Below are positions 42,481 through 52,361 of a stretch of DNA of 64,000 bases, in pieces. This DNA is from JBGPTF01 sp041490445 (GTDB taxonomy: Bacteria > Acidobacteriota > Terriglobia > Acidiferrales > UBA7541). The stretch covers positions 101,926 to 165,925 of the forward strand of contig JBGPTF010000008.1 in the NCBI GenBank assembly GCA_041490445.1. The letters are read 5' to 3'. Each line of letters begins with the position of its first letter. The stretch's first letter is position 1. The translations under genes and the position numbers were made by a program. The notes beneath the pieces were generated by a model, which did not search any database, was not told the DNA's origin, and saw nothing but the letters and a program-made list of their open reading frames with translations.

Positions 42481-44283
42481 ATGCGTCTGGCCCTCCGGAG
42501 ATTCCTTGCCGCGCTCGGCGCGGCCCTGTTGCTCGCCGCTGCCTCCTCGGGCGCGGCCGGCAAACCTGAAATTCTTCCTTTGAGTGAAATCCACGCGGGC
42601 ATGAAAGGCGTCGCCTACACGATTTTTGAGGGCGACAAGATCGAGCCGATGGACCTTGTAGTCCTTGGCGTGTTGCCGAACGCGCTGGGACCAAAACAGG
42701 ACATCATCCTCGTAGAACTGAAAGGCGCGAAGGTCGAACACACCGGCGTGGTCGCGGGGATGAGCGGAAGCCCGGTGTTCATAGACGGCAAGCTCGCCGG
42801 CGCGATTTCACTGAAGCTCGGAATTTTTACCAAGGAAGCCATCGCCGGCGTCACCCCGATCGAGAATATGCTCGAAGTCCGGAATGCAACTGCTCCCGCG
42901 AAGGCGTCCGCGGCCGGCACGGGCGGCCTCGGGAGCTCCGTCGCCGCCGGTGGAGAAATCCGCTTGCCGGAACAAATTACGCAGCGTTATGGGCTTTCCG
43001 CGGGCAGCTTCCTCAAACCGATTGAGACGCCCCTCGTGGCATCCGGTTTTTACCCGCAAACTCTTGCGCGGTACGCCGACGAATTCGCCGGCTTCGGCAT
43101 GACCGCCATCGAAGGCGGAACCGTTCCCCCGCGCCCCGATGACGCCCAGATCCAGCCGGGAAGCATGGTTGGCATGGTTCTGATGCGCGGCGACCTGTCA
43201 CTCGACGCGGGCTGCACGGTGACGGCCATCGTGGGAGACAACGTCTTCGTGTGCGGCCACCCGTTGCTCGGTTATGGGTCGGTGGCATTGCCGATGGCGC
43301 GCGGGCACGTGGTGACCACGCTCGCGTCGTCACTCGAATCCACGAAGATCATGACCAGCGGCGGAGAAATCGGCACGATCACCGAGGACCGCCTGACGGC
43401 CGTCATGGGGCGGCTCGGCTCCGGTCCTCCCATGTTGCCGCTCGATTTGACGGTCTCGACGCCGGCAGCGGAAAAACAGTTTCACTTCGAGATGATCGAA
43501 AATCCGAAGATCACTCCGCTGCTAGTGGCCCTTGCGACCTTTAATGGCGTCGTCGCCAACACCCTCTACACCGACGGGATGACGATTCAATTGTCCGGCA
43601 AGATCGAAATTGAAGGGCATTCCCCGGTCGAGTTACAGAACATGTTCTCGCCGACCGATTTCCCCATTCCCGAAGGCTTCTTTATAGCCACTACGGTCCA
43701 GAGCGCATTTATAAGAATCTTCAACAACCCTTACGAGATTCCGCACATCCGCAAGATCAGCCTGCGCGTCACGAGCCTGCCCGAGCGGCGCTGGGCGGCC
43801 ATTGACACCGCCTGGAGCGAAAAGAGCGAAGTCGCCCCGGGGGAAACGATTCGCATCAAAGTGCTGCTGCGGCCCTACCGGGGCTCGCCGTTCATTCAGG
43901 AAGTGCCGATCACGATCCCCCCCTCCGCCAGCCGTGGGAACCTGCGCATCCTGGTGAGCGATTCGGACACGCTCAACCGGATAAACGGCGCCATGGCGCT
44001 CAGCCCGGCCGCGCAACTGCACGGACTCGAAGAATTGATCCAGCTCCTGAATCGCGAGCACCGCAACGACCGGCTGTACGTCACGCTGCTGCAGCCGACA
44101 CCGACGCTGCTGGTGGAAGACAAGCAACTGCCGAATGTGCCGGTCTCCGAACTCAACGTGCTCGACCACCGGCGCAATCTGGGGAACTCGACGCTGTTGC
44201 GGGAGTCGGTGGCGGGCGAGTGGTCCATCGAAATGAACCGGGTGATCGCGGGCATCCAGTATCTGAGCATCACCGTGAGATAA
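42481..44283 (+). CDS. SpoIVB-type serine peptidase, S55 family, exported
   Basis: A 600-residue protein with a signal peptide (LAALGAALLLAAASSGAAG). The S55 peptidase domain follows: EIHAGMKGVAYTIFEG, HTGVVAGMSGSPVFIDGKLAGAIS with His87 and the serine cluster at 95-97, and later VCGHPLLGYGSVALPMA. It is longer than SpoIVB, with ~300 extra C-terminal residues of beta-rich character. In Bacillus the family signals to an intramembrane protease during sporulation; here no sporulation genes appear, so the target is unknown. It is followed 29 nt downstream by a large secreted protein gene, a likely partner. Confidence 0.85.
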   Translation: MRLALRRFLAALGAALLLAAASSGAAGKPEILPLSEIHAGMKGVAYTIFEGDKIEPMDLVVLGVLPNALGPKQDIILVELKGAKVEHTGVVAGMSGSPVFIDGKLAGAISLKLGIFTKEAIAGVTPIENMLEVRNATAPAKASAAGTGGLGSSVAAGGEIRLPEQITQRYGLSAGSFLKPIETPLVASGFYPQTLARYADEFAGFGMTAIEGGTVPPRPDDAQIQPGSMVGMVLMRGDLSLDAGCTVTAIVGDNVFVCGHPLLGYGSVALPMARGHVVTTLASSLESTKIMTSGGEIGTITEDRLTAVMGRLGSGPPMLPLDLTVSTPAAEKQFHFEMIENPKITPLLVALATFNGVVANTLYTDGMTIQLSGKIEIEGHSPVELQNMFSPTDFPIPEGFFIATTVQSAFIRIFNNPYEIPHIRKISLRVTSLPERRWAAIDTAWSEKSEVAPGETIRIKVLLRPYRGSPFIQEVPITIPPSASRGNLRILVSDSDTLNRINGAMALSPAAQLHGLEELIQLLNREHRNDRLYVTLLQPTPTLLVEDKQLPNVPVSELNVLDHRRNLGNSTLLRESVAGEWSIEMNRVIAGIQYLSITVR

Positions 44284-44312
44284 AGCCCGCACCCGAGAGG
44301 AGCGCACAACAA

Positions 44313-46634
44313 GTGACCCGGCGAAACATCCTATTCTGGCTACTGGCGGCGGGCTTGCTTCTTGCCGCGCCCGCTCGCGCTGAACATACGCGCTTCTGGC
44401 GCCAATCCGATTACAGTGAATTCGAACGCGGGACCGCGAAAGGCGTCGCGCTGCGCAGCGACGGCAAGCTGATGCTGGCGCCGCGCTTCGCGCAATTCTC
44501 CGATCCCAACCTCGCCTATCTCTGGGCGCTGCGCGTTGATTCCAAGGGGCGGGTGTACGCCGCAGGCGGCTCGAACGCCAAGGCCCTGCGCCTGGATGAG
44601 TCCGGCAAGGCTTCCACTGTGTTTGAGGTGCAGGAGCTTCTGGCGCAGGCGCTCGCGATCGACACCCATGACAACCTCTACGTCGGCACTTCGCCTGATG
44701 GCAAGGTGTACAAGGTGACGCCCGAAGGAAAGAGCAGTGTCTTCTTCGAGCCGAAAACGAAATACATCTGGGCGCTTCTGTTTGACGCGGACGGCACGCT
44801 CTACGTCGCCACCGGCGACGATGGGAAAGTCTTCGCCGTGGGGCCCGATGGTAAGGGCCAGGTATTTTTCAAGAGCGAGGAAACTCACGCGCGCGCGCTC
44901 GCATTCGATTCGAAGGGAAACCTGATCCTCGGCACCGATCCCAATGGGCTGGTGATACGCGTGGAGAAAGTAAAAAAGCCGGGCGCGGCTCTGCCGGACG
45001 CGGGCGCGGCCTTTGTGCTTTACGAGACAGCAAAAAAGGAAGTGACGGCGCTTGCCACTGACCGCCAGGGGAATATCTACGCCTCCGCAGTCGGAGAAAA
45101 AGCCAAGCCCGCCGGCCAGGCACCGCTTTCTCCTCAGGGATTCCCTTCCACCAACGTGAATTCCATGGCGGCTGTCAGCCAGCAGATTGCGGCTCTACAA
45201 CAACAGCAGGCACCACCGCAAACGGCGCAACCAGCGCCCGGGCTTGCTTTCCTTCCCAGCCTCACCGGCGGGAGCGAGGTCTATCGAATCTCTCCCGAAG
45301 GCTCGCCGGAATCTCTCTGGAGTTCAAAAGACGATCTGGTTTTTGCGCTCGGGTTCTCGCCGTCGGGCAAGCTTCTTCTGGGAACGGGAAACCACGGCAC
45401 GGTGATCCAACTCGAGAGGGACGGCATCTATTCCAGCCTGGCAAAGACCGCCTCGGGCCAGGTGACGAGTTTCGCCTCCGGCGCGGCCGGGACCCTCTTC
45501 CTGGCTACCGCCAATCCCGGCAAAGTCTTCCAACTGGGGCCGGGAAATGAAACGGATGGCTCCTACGAGTCACAGACGTTCGATGCGAAGATTTTCTCGC
45601 ACTGGGGCCGGCTGGCCTGGTGGGGCGAGAACGGCGCCACCGCCGGCAAAGTGTCGTTCTACGTGCGCTCGGGAAACACCTCGAACCCGGAAAAAAGCTG
45701 GAGCCCGTGGGCCGGCCCTTACACGGATGCATCGGGAGAATCCGTTGCCTGCCCGCCGGCGCGATTCGCGCAGTGGAAAGCCGTCTTTCGCGCGGGCGAG
45801 GGGGATCCAACGGAGATTTCCTGGGTCAATCTGGCGTACCTTCCAAAGAATGTGCCGCCGCGGGTGGACGCGATCGTGATCCAGGATCCGGGCATCCGTG
45901 CGCGTGGCCTCCTCACTCCGGTGCAGCCGGGGCTTACGCCCGTCCCGCCAGTGCCTTTGCGCTTGCCCCAGATGAATCCGGCGGCGGCAGCAGCAACCGC
46001 GGCGGCAGCGTCTGCCATGCAGGAATTCCAGCAGAGATCGAAGCAGCAAATGCCCGTGCAGGGCTTCTCCGAGAAAGGATTTCAAAGCGTTGTCTGGGCG
46101 GCGAGCGATGACAACGACGATGACCTCGTCTTCTTGCTCTATTACCGCGGCGAAGGAGAGAAGAATTGGCGCCTGCTGAAAGACAGGATCGAAAATCGTT
46201 TCTATTCCTGGGACACGACGACAATGCCGGATGGCGCCTACGTGCTGAGAGTTGTGGCATCGGACGCACCTTCCAATCCGCCCGATGAGGCGCTTACCGC
46301 TGAACGACAAAGTGATCGCTTCGAAGTGGACAACACGCCCCCGGAAATCCGGAACCTCCGCGCGGAGCCAAACGGCGGTGAAGTTCGCATGCGTTTCGAC
46401 GCGCGCGACGCGGCCAGCGCCCTCGGCCATGCGAGCTTCAGTCTGGACGCAGCCGATTGGGAGCTGGTATTCCCCGCGGGGAGGCTGACCGATGCCCGGC
46501 AGGAGAGTTACGATTTTGTGTTGCACAATCTCCCGCCGGGAGAACACACCGTCGCCGTGCAGGCGTTCGACCGGTTCGATAACGCCGTCACCGCTAAAGT
46601 GACGTTCGTGGTCGCCCGGCAGCCGGCCCGCTAA
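44313..46634 (+). CDS. Large exported beta-propeller-like protein
   Basis: A 773-residue protein with a signal peptide (ILFWLLAAGLLLAAPARA). The first ~500 residues repeat short units like DSKGRVYAAGG, DTHDNLYVGTSPDGKVYKV, DADGTLYVATGDDGKVFAV and DSKGNLILGTDPNGLVIRV, as in NHL/WD-like propellers. Low-complexity Gln/Pro- and Ala-rich linkers lie at about 285-305 and 550-575. The C-terminal ~200 residues look like Ig or FnIII-type beta domains (VDNTPPEIRNLRAEPNGG). The GTG at 44313 gives the signal peptide; the longer upstream frame overlaps the peptidase gene. GAGGAG is about 11 nt upstream. Function unknown; likely periplasmic or outer-surface. Confidence 0.85.
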   Translation: MTRRNILFWLLAAGLLLAAPARAEHTRFWRQSDYSEFERGTAKGVALRSDGKLMLAPRFAQFSDPNLAYLWALRVDSKGRVYAAGGSNAKALRLDESGKASTVFEVQELLAQALAIDTHDNLYVGTSPDGKVYKVTPEGKSSVFFEPKTKYIWALLFDADGTLYVATGDDGKVFAVGPDGKGQVFFKSEETHARALAFDSKGNLILGTDPNGLVIRVEKVKKPGAALPDAGAAFVLYETAKKEVTALATDRQGNIYASAVGEKAKPAGQAPLSPQGFPSTNVNSMAAVSQQIAALQQQQAPPQTAQPAPGLAFLPSLTGGSEVYRISPEGSPESLWSSKDDLVFALGFSPSGKLLLGTGNHGTVIQLERDGIYSSLAKTASGQVTSFASGAAGTLFLATANPGKVFQLGPGNETDGSYESQTFDAKIFSHWGRLAWWGENGATAGKVSFYVRSGNTSNPEKSWSPWAGPYTDASGESVACPPARFAQWKAVFRAGEGDPTEISWVNLAYLPKNVPPRVDAIVIQDPGIRARGLLTPVQPGLTPVPPVPLRLPQMNPAAAAATAAAASAMQEFQQRSKQQMPVQGFSEKGFQSVVWAASDDNDDDLVFLLYYRGEGEKNWRLLKDRIENRFYSWDTTTMPDGAYVLRVVASDAPSNPPDEALTAERQSDRFEVDNTPPEIRNLRAEPNGGEVRMRFDARDAASALGHASFSLDAADWELVFPAGRLTDARQESYDFVLHNLPPGEHTVAVQAFDRFDNAVTAKVTFVVARQPAR

Positions 46635-46694
46635 GCCGAATGCTCCCGGCAAATGCCGGCCATCTTCAACCGCGAGCAAACTCGCCGAAGGGCC

Positions 46695-47039
46695 TCAGCT
46701 TGCTAATCGCAGGGAAGCGATGGCAGGCTCAAACTTCTCGATCTGTACGCCGATTTGCATCTCCCGGCTCGGCGCCGGCCCATGCTGCAAGTGGACCACG
46801 CGGCCGGTACATTTCACCGCCTCGGCTCCCCGCCCCGTCAGGGCTTGGGGAATCGCGAACGACATTTCGAGCGGCGTCCCGATGTCATATTTCTGATCGC
46901 AGGTGAACAGGACTCCGTGTTCGGAGAGGTTCAGAGTCTCTCCGCGGGAGGCTTGTTTGTTGGCGCTCAGGAGCGTGCGGAACTCCAGCGGTACGGCGAC
47001 ATCAATTCGTTGCGACAAGCGGCGTTCATTCGTCACCAT
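46695..47039 (-). CDS. PilZ-domain protein
   Basis: A 114-residue single-domain protein. The PilZ N-terminal RxxxR-type motif is seen in RRLSQRIDVAVPLEFR, and the (D/N)xSxxG motif in LNLSEHGVLF. Such domains bind cyclic di-GMP and pass the signal to a partner. GGAGG is 6 nt before the ATG at 47039; about 95 in-frame residues upstream were rejected as they lack family sequence. It is divergent from the dehydratase gene across a 223-bp gap. Two more PilZ genes follow within 2 kb. Confidence 0.85.
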   Translation of the reverse strand: MVTNERRLSQRIDVAVPLEFRTLLSANKQASRGETLNLSEHGVLFTCDQKYDIGTPLEMSFAIPQALTGRGAEAVKCTGRVVHLQHGPAPSREMQIGVQIEKFEPAIASLRLAS

Positions 47040-47262
47040 GGAATCCTCCGGATGAATCAATTTTCGTTGTTTGTGCGGGAGCAACGATCCGGAAGGGGCG
47101 TTCGAAGGGATGTCCAGAATCCGCCTGTCGCTGAGACATGTCAAGTTACATTGTGACGAATTTTTAATTTTCCGGAAAACTGGTCTGACTGTTTCAATCG
47201 CGGACGCGGCCTTGCGCTGAGGGAGCGCCGAACTGTGCCATAATGAGCACTTTCGAAAAATA

Positions 47263-48225
47263 ATGAGCGTCGGCCCTGACCTCGAACTGATTCGCGCTGC
47301 GCACCGCCGGATTTCCCCGCGCATTCACCGCACGCCGGTTTTCACCTGTGCGTCGCTCGATGAACGCGCCGGCGCGCGCTTGTTTTTCAAGTGCGAAAAC
47401 CTGCAGAAGACCGGCTCCTTCAAAATTCGCGGCGCGACGAATGCGGTATTCTCCCTGACGCCCGAGGAGGCCGCCCGCGGCGTGGTAGCGCCCTCTTCCG
47501 GCAATCACGCGGCGGCGCTCTCCCTGGCGGCGCGCTGGCGCGGCATCCCGGCCTGGATTGTGATGCCGTCGAACTCGTCCCAGGTGAAACGAGATGCGGT
47601 CGAGGCGTACGGTGGGCGGATCACGCTGTGTGAACCGACGGTCGCGTCGCGAGAAACGACCGCGCGTGACATCCAGCAGAAAACCGGCGCCGTGATGATC
47701 CACCCTTACAACGATGACCGCATCATTGCCGGCCAGGGCACCGCGGCACTCGAGTTGATCGAAGACATTCCCGATCTCGACGTAATTCTTTCCCCGGTGA
47801 GCGGAGGCGGACTGCTCAGCGGAACAGCCATCGCCGCGAAATCCTTGCGCCCCGGCATCCGCGTGATTGGAGGAGAGCCACGAAACGCGGACGACGCCTT
47901 CCGCTCGCTTGCCTCCGGCCGCATCGAGCCCGCCGCAAAGACGGAAACCATCGCCGACGGCCTGCGCGCCACCTTGTGCGACAGGACGCTTCAGATTCTG
48001 CGCGAACGCGTAGACGCTATTGCGCTCGCCACGGAGGAGGAAATCATCGCTGCCATGCGCTTTGTCTGGGAACGGATGAAGCTGATCATTGAGCCGTCGG
48101 CGGCCGTTCCAGTGGCCCCGCTCCTTTTGCGAACCGCAGGTGTGGAAGGCAGGCGGGTGGGCGTGATCCTTTCCGGCGGTAATGTGGACCTGGCGCGGCT
48201 GCCCTTCTCCCAGGCGGGAGGCTAG
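47263..48225 (+). CDS. Threonine dehydratase / serine racemase-type PLP enzyme
   Basis: A 320-residue fold-type II PLP enzyme. The PLP-lysine K54 lies in NLQKTGSFKIRGA, the serine-binding SSGNHAAALS follows, and the phosphate-binding glycine loop is SPVSGGGLLSG. There is no C-terminal ACT regulatory domain, so it is the short catabolic/racemase form. It would deaminate threonine or serine to the 2-oxoacid, or racemise serine. No isoleucine genes are nearby. The TAG stop overlaps the convergent PilZ gene by 4 nt. CATAAT at 47239-47244 could be a -10 box, without a good -35. Confidence 0.93.
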   Translation: MSVGPDLELIRAAHRRISPRIHRTPVFTCASLDERAGARLFFKCENLQKTGSFKIRGATNAVFSLTPEEAARGVVAPSSGNHAAALSLAARWRGIPAWIVMPSNSSQVKRDAVEAYGGRITLCEPTVASRETTARDIQQKTGAVMIHPYNDDRIIAGQGTAALELIEDIPDLDVILSPVSGGGLLSGTAIAAKSLRPGIRVIGGEPRNADDAFRSLASGRIEPAAKTETIADGLRATLCDRTLQILRERVDAIALATEEEIIAAMRFVWERMKLIIEPSAAVPVAPLLLRTAGVEGRRVGVILSGGNVDLARLPFSQAGG

Positions 48226-48599
48226 CCCTCGAGTGGCTTCCAGGTCGGTGGAGGAAACGAAATCTGCCAGAAATTCGGCGAGGGCTTTTCGAATTCCACC
48301 GCCACTTGAAATCCTTCCGCCGCGGCTTGCGGAGCCCGTGCGACGCGGCAAAGTTGCCGCTCCCTCGTCTGATTGTTTTCCAGGGTGAAGTGCCCGCCGA
48401 TCGGAAAACTCTGCGGGGATAACAGAAGCGCGCCGTGGGCATTCACGTCCAGCGTGTGGGCCTTCAAGGCGGAGGCCTTCCCCGGCGCGGTCAGATGAAT
48501 GGTCACCGCCATCTGGATCATTACCCTCTGGCTGCGGCGGCGCTCGATGCCCGATACCGGTGGGCTGCCGATTAGACTCGATACACTCTCTTCGCTCAC
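48222..48599 (-). CDS. PilZ-domain protein
   Basis: A 125-residue protein. The basic motif ERRRSQRVMIQMAVTIHL opens the PilZ barrel, and TLDVNAHGALLLS corresponds to the (D/N)xSxxG segment with Ala in the Ser position. Thus c-di-GMP binding may be weakened. The C-terminal part is WQISFPPPTWKPLEG. It overlaps the upstream PilZ gene by 4 nt (ATGA), so the two are co-translated, and it converges with the dehydratase gene. Confidence 0.8.
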   Translation of the reverse strand: MSEESVSSLIGSPPVSGIERRRSQRVMIQMAVTIHLTAPGKASALKAHTLDVNAHGALLLSPQSFPIGGHFTLENNQTRERQLCRVARAPQAAAEGFQVAVEFEKPSPNFWQISFPPPTWKPLEG

Positions 48600-48949
48600 A
48601 GATCCAATCCCCAGTAATCCATTCGCGGACTAACCAGTTCTACGCCTACTTCCCAGCCTTCCACGCGCTGCTTCCCTATCCAGACCACCACGGCTTCGAT
48701 CGGCTGGCGGGTCGCAAGATTCGTGAGGTGAAGGCGCTGTTCCAATCCCACATCCTTCGGTGAGACCAGAAGGCAGCCGTAACAGTTGACCACCCGCGTG
48801 TAGGCTTTCTCCTGATACTCCCCGCCCCGCCCATCCACCCATTCCAGCAGAAGCGGAACGCGCGAATTCAGCCGCACGCCACGACGGGATTGTTGGGTCC
48901 TCAGTATTGATTGCATTGCTCGGTCTTGCTCTGCCGGTGGTACAGGCAT
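48596..48949 (-). CDS. PilZ-like domain protein
   Basis: About 117 residues from ATG 48949; a start at 48916 is also possible, as no ribosome site decides between them. The layout fits PilZ (RRGVRLNSRVPLLLEW, TRVVNCYGCLLVSPKDV), but the canonical motifs are altered: the second reads NCYGC in place of DxSxxG. It is translationally coupled to the next PilZ gene by a 4-nt overlap. It may be a partner domain that has lost nucleotide binding. Confidence 0.7.
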   Translation of the reverse strand: MPVPPAEQDRAMQSILRTQQSRRGVRLNSRVPLLLEWVDGRGGEYQEKAYTRVVNCYGCLLVSPKDVGLEQRLHLTNLATRQPIEAVVVWIGKQRVEGWEVGVELVSPRMDYWGLDL

Positions 48950-49096
48950 CGCCCCGCCTTCGGCCCATCTGCGGCGAAGGAGGGGTATGGCCGCCACGTG
49001 CACTGGGCTTGCAACGCATAGTAAAAGCCCAAGTCCGCCGGGTCAATAGTACTGCGTGCGCAATACGTCAGCGGTTTTGAAGGAGCTGCCGAACGC

Positions 49097-52000
49097 CTAC
49101 CGCGAGGAGAGGGAGCCCGGCGGGTCGGCCAGGACCGGCTCCGCGGGAAGGTGGGGTTCTGAAACCGCGCGGCCACTGCCGGCACGGCGCGCGATCCAGC
49201 CTTGGAAGGAATCCATGTACGTATAGAAAACCGGCGTCAGGTAAAGCGTGACGAGCTGCGAGAACAGCAGGCCTCCCACGACTGCCAATCCGAGCGGACG
49301 CCGGGATTCCGCGCCTGCGCCCACCCCAAGTGCGATCGGCAGCGTGCCCATCAGGGCCGCCATCGTCGTCATCATGATCGGCCGGAACCGCACCAGGCAG
49401 CCGTAGTAGATCGCCTCGCTGGCAGTCTTTCCCGTCTTGTGCTGCGCCTCGACGGCGAAGTCCACCATCATGATGGCGTTCTTCTTGACGATTCCGATCA
49501 GCATGATTACGCCGACAAACCCGTACAGGTCGAGGTCCTTGTGAAAGAGCATCAGCGTGGCGAGCGCGCCAAAGGACGCCGAGGGCAAGCCGGAAAGAAT
49601 CGTGATGGGATGAATGAAGCTCTCGTACAGAATCCCCAGAACGATGTAGATCACCAGGATCGCCATCACCAGCAACACGCCCAGCCCTTGCAATGAGGTC
49701 TGGAAAGCCTGCGCGCTGCCCTGAAAGCTCGTGCTGATCGTGCTCGGCAGCGTGTCGCGCGCGAGCTTTTGCACGGAGTTGACGGCATCGCCAAGCGATT
49801 TGTCCGGAAGCAGGTTGAAAGAAATCGTGACTGCCGGGAGCTGGCCGAGGTGGTTCACCAGGAGCGGTCCGAGATTCGTCGTCAGGCTCGCTACCGTGTT
49901 CAGCGGGACAAGCTGGCCGCTCGTCGAACGGATATAGAGCATCGAAAGAGCGGACGGATCGAGCTGATAACGGTCCTCGAGCTCCATCACGACACGGTAT
50001 TCGTTGTTCGGCGTAAAGATCGTCGAAATCTGCCGCTGGCCGTAGGCAGTGTACAGCGCGTCTTCCACCTGATTCGCTGTAATCCCGAGCACGGAAGCCT
50101 TGTCGCGGTCGATCCCCACATTCACCTGCGGGTTCTTGATTTGCAAGTCGCTGGTGACGTCAATCAGCCCCGGCAACGCGCGCATCTTCGCTTCGAGGCC
50201 TTGGGCGGCCGCGTACAGCTCGTTCGTGTCGGGGGTTTGCAGAGTGAATTGATAGAGGCTCTTGGTCAGGTTCCCGCCGATGCGGATCGGCGGCAGGTTC
50301 TGCATGAACTGGCGCACGCCGGGCACCACGGCGAGCTTGGGGCGCAACTCGTCGATCACTTCATCAACACTCAGGTGATGCTCGAACACCGGGCGGACCA
50401 GCCGGACCAGTGGCCCGATCACCGGTGTTCCGCCATACCTTAAACTCCAGCCCTCCCAGGTGGGGCTTTGGCTCCTCGTGCGATCCGGCTTGCTTTTCAG
50501 GTGCATGAAGATCCGGCCGGTGTTGAGCGTGGAATTCGGCCCGCTGGCGCCGATGCTTGAGAAGAAATTCAACACATTTGGGTCGCTTTGGACGATTTCG
50601 TTCATGGCGTGCTGGTGCTGCCGCATCGCATCGAAGGAAATCCCCTGCGCCGCTTCGGTGAACATGAAGATCTGGCTGGTGTCGTCGCTCGGCAGAAAGC
50701 CTTTCGGGATGACGTAGAACTGCCACGCCGTGACCACGAGGATGACGCCCGCGACGGCCATCGTCCATACCCGGTGCCGCAGCACCGCCTGAAGAGAGCG
50801 ATCGTAGGTCTTCAGCAGCCCGTCAAACATCCGCTCCAGCGCCATGTAGGCACGGCCGTGTTTTTCTTCGTGCGGCGGGCGCAAGAAACGGCTGCAAAGC
50901 ATCGGCGTCAGGCTCAACGAGACGAATCCGGAAATGAGAATCGCCATGCTGATCACGACGGCGAACTCGTGCAACAGCCGCCCCAAGATGCCGCCCATGA
51001 ACAGCACGGGAATGAACACGGCGGCCAGCGACAGCGTCATCGAGACGATCGTGAAGCCGATCTCCCGCGAACCGTTCAGCGCCGCTTCCAGCACGCCTTC
51101 GCCCAGTTCCATGTGCCGGACGATGTTTTCCAGCATGACGATCGCGTCGTCCACCACGAAGCCCACCGAGAGCGTCAGCGCCATCAGCGAAAGATTGTCG
51201 ATGGTGTAGTTGAGCTCGTACATCACCGCGAACGTCCCGATGATGGACATCGGCAGCGCGATGCTCGGGATGATCGTCGCCGAAAGATTCCGCAGGAACA
51301 GAAAGATCACCAGCACGACGAGCACGATCGCGAGGAACAGGCTGAATTTCACGTCATTGACCGATTCGCGAATAGACACCGACCGGTCATACAGCGTATT
51401 CATTTCCACCGACGGCGGGATCAACAGCCGGAATTGCGGCAGCAGCGCGCGAATGGAATCCACCACTTCCACCGTGTTCGTGCCCGGCTGGCGCTGGATG
51501 GAAAGCACGACGGCGCGCTGGTCGATGTACCAGCTTGCGATCTTGTCGTTTTCCGTGCTGTCGGTCACCGTGCCGAGTTGCTCGAGCCGCACCGGCGAGC
51601 CGTTGCGATACGCCACGATCAGCGGGCGATACACCGCCGCGTTCATGAGCTGGCCGTTGGCCTGCACGGTGAACGCCTGGTGCGCGCCGTACAGTGTGCC
51701 CGTGGGCAGATTCACATTCGCGCTCTGCACCGCCGCGTTCACTTCGTTGATCCCGATCTGGCGCGCGGCCAGCGCCTTCGGATCCAGCTGAATTCGCACC
51801 GCGTATTTTTGCGAGCCGTAGATGCCCACCTGCGCCACGCCGTTCACCATCGAGATCCGCTGCGCCATCAGCGTCTCCGAATAATCGTCCACCACGGAGA
51901 GCGGCAGCGTCTTCGAACTCATCGCCACGTAGAGAATCGGCTGATCCGCCGGATTCACCTTGTTGAACGTGGGCGGGCTGGGCATGTTCTGCGGCAATTG

Positions 52001-52351
52001 AGGCTGCGTTCTGGCGATCGCAGCCTGCACGTCCTGCGCTGCAGCATCGAGACTGCGGCTCAGGTTGAACTGCAACGTGATGCTCGTGACGCCGAGCGCG
52101 CTCGCCGACGTCATCGAATCGAGTCCGGCGATCGTCGAGAACTGCTTTTCGAGCGGCGTGGCCACCGCCGAAGCCATCGTCTCCGGACTCGCTCCGGGCA
52201 GCGCGGCGGAAACCAGGATCGTGGGGAAATCCACGTTGGGGAGATCGCTCACGGCCAGGGAGCGGTACGCCACCAGGCCAAACAGCAGAATCGCGATCAT
52301 GATCAGCGTGGTCATGACCGGGCGCCGGATAAAAGCTTGCGCGATGCTCAT
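49097..52351 (-). CDS. RND efflux pump permease (HAE-1/AcrB family)
   Basis: A 1084-residue protein, the usual size for AcrB-type permeases, with 12 transmembrane helices and two large periplasmic loops. The N-terminus MSIAQAFIRRPVMTTLIMIAILLFG, the conserved SVGFVVDDAIVMLENIVRH with its two proton-relay aspartates, and FMGGILGRLLHEFAVVIS are diagnostic. It closely resembles the MdtB/MdtC subgroup. It exports drugs or amphiphiles with the adaptor encoded 10 nt upstream. No outer-membrane channel gene is in the window. It is the last gene of the TetR-adaptor-permease operon. Confidence 0.96.
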   Translation of the reverse strand: MSIAQAFIRRPVMTTLIMIAILLFGLVAYRSLAVSDLPNVDFPTILVSAALPGASPETMASAVATPLEKQFSTIAGLDSMTSASALGVTSITLQFNLSRSLDAAAQDVQAAIARTQPQLPQNMPSPPTFNKVNPADQPILYVAMSSKTLPLSVVDDYSETLMAQRISMVNGVAQVGIYGSQKYAVRIQLDPKALAARQIGINEVNAAVQSANVNLPTGTLYGAHQAFTVQANGQLMNAAVYRPLIVAYRNGSPVRLEQLGTVTDSTENDKIASWYIDQRAVVLSIQRQPGTNTVEVVDSIRALLPQFRLLIPPSVEMNTLYDRSVSIRESVNDVKFSLFLAIVLVVLVIFLFLRNLSATIIPSIALPMSIIGTFAVMYELNYTIDNLSLMALTLSVGFVVDDAIVMLENIVRHMELGEGVLEAALNGSREIGFTIVSMTLSLAAVFIPVLFMGGILGRLLHEFAVVISMAILISGFVSLSLTPMLCSRFLRPPHEEKHGRAYMALERMFDGLLKTYDRSLQAVLRHRVWTMAVAGVILVVTAWQFYVIPKGFLPSDDTSQIFMFTEAAQGISFDAMRQHQHAMNEIVQSDPNVLNFFSSIGASGPNSTLNTGRIFMHLKSKPDRTRSQSPTWEGWSLRYGGTPVIGPLVRLVRPVFEHHLSVDEVIDELRPKLAVVPGVRQFMQNLPPIRIGGNLTKSLYQFTLQTPDTNELYAAAQGLEAKMRALPGLIDVTSDLQIKNPQVNVGIDRDKASVLGITANQVEDALYTAYGQRQISTIFTPNNEYRVVMELEDRYQLDPSALSMLYIRSTSGQLVPLNTVASLTTNLGPLLVNHLGQLPAVTISFNLLPDKSLGDAVNSVQKLARDTLPSTISTSFQGSAQAFQTSLQGLGVLLVMAILVIYIVLGILYESFIHPITILSGLPSASFGALATLMLFHKDLDLYGFVGVIMLIGIVKKNAIMMVDFAVEAQHKTGKTASEAIYYGCLVRFRPIMMTTMAALMGTLPIALGVGAGAESRRPLGLAVVGGLLFSQLVTLYLTPVFYTYMDSFQGWIARRAGSGRAVSEPHLPAEPVLADPPGSLSSR

Positions 52352-52361
52352 CGGCCTTTCC

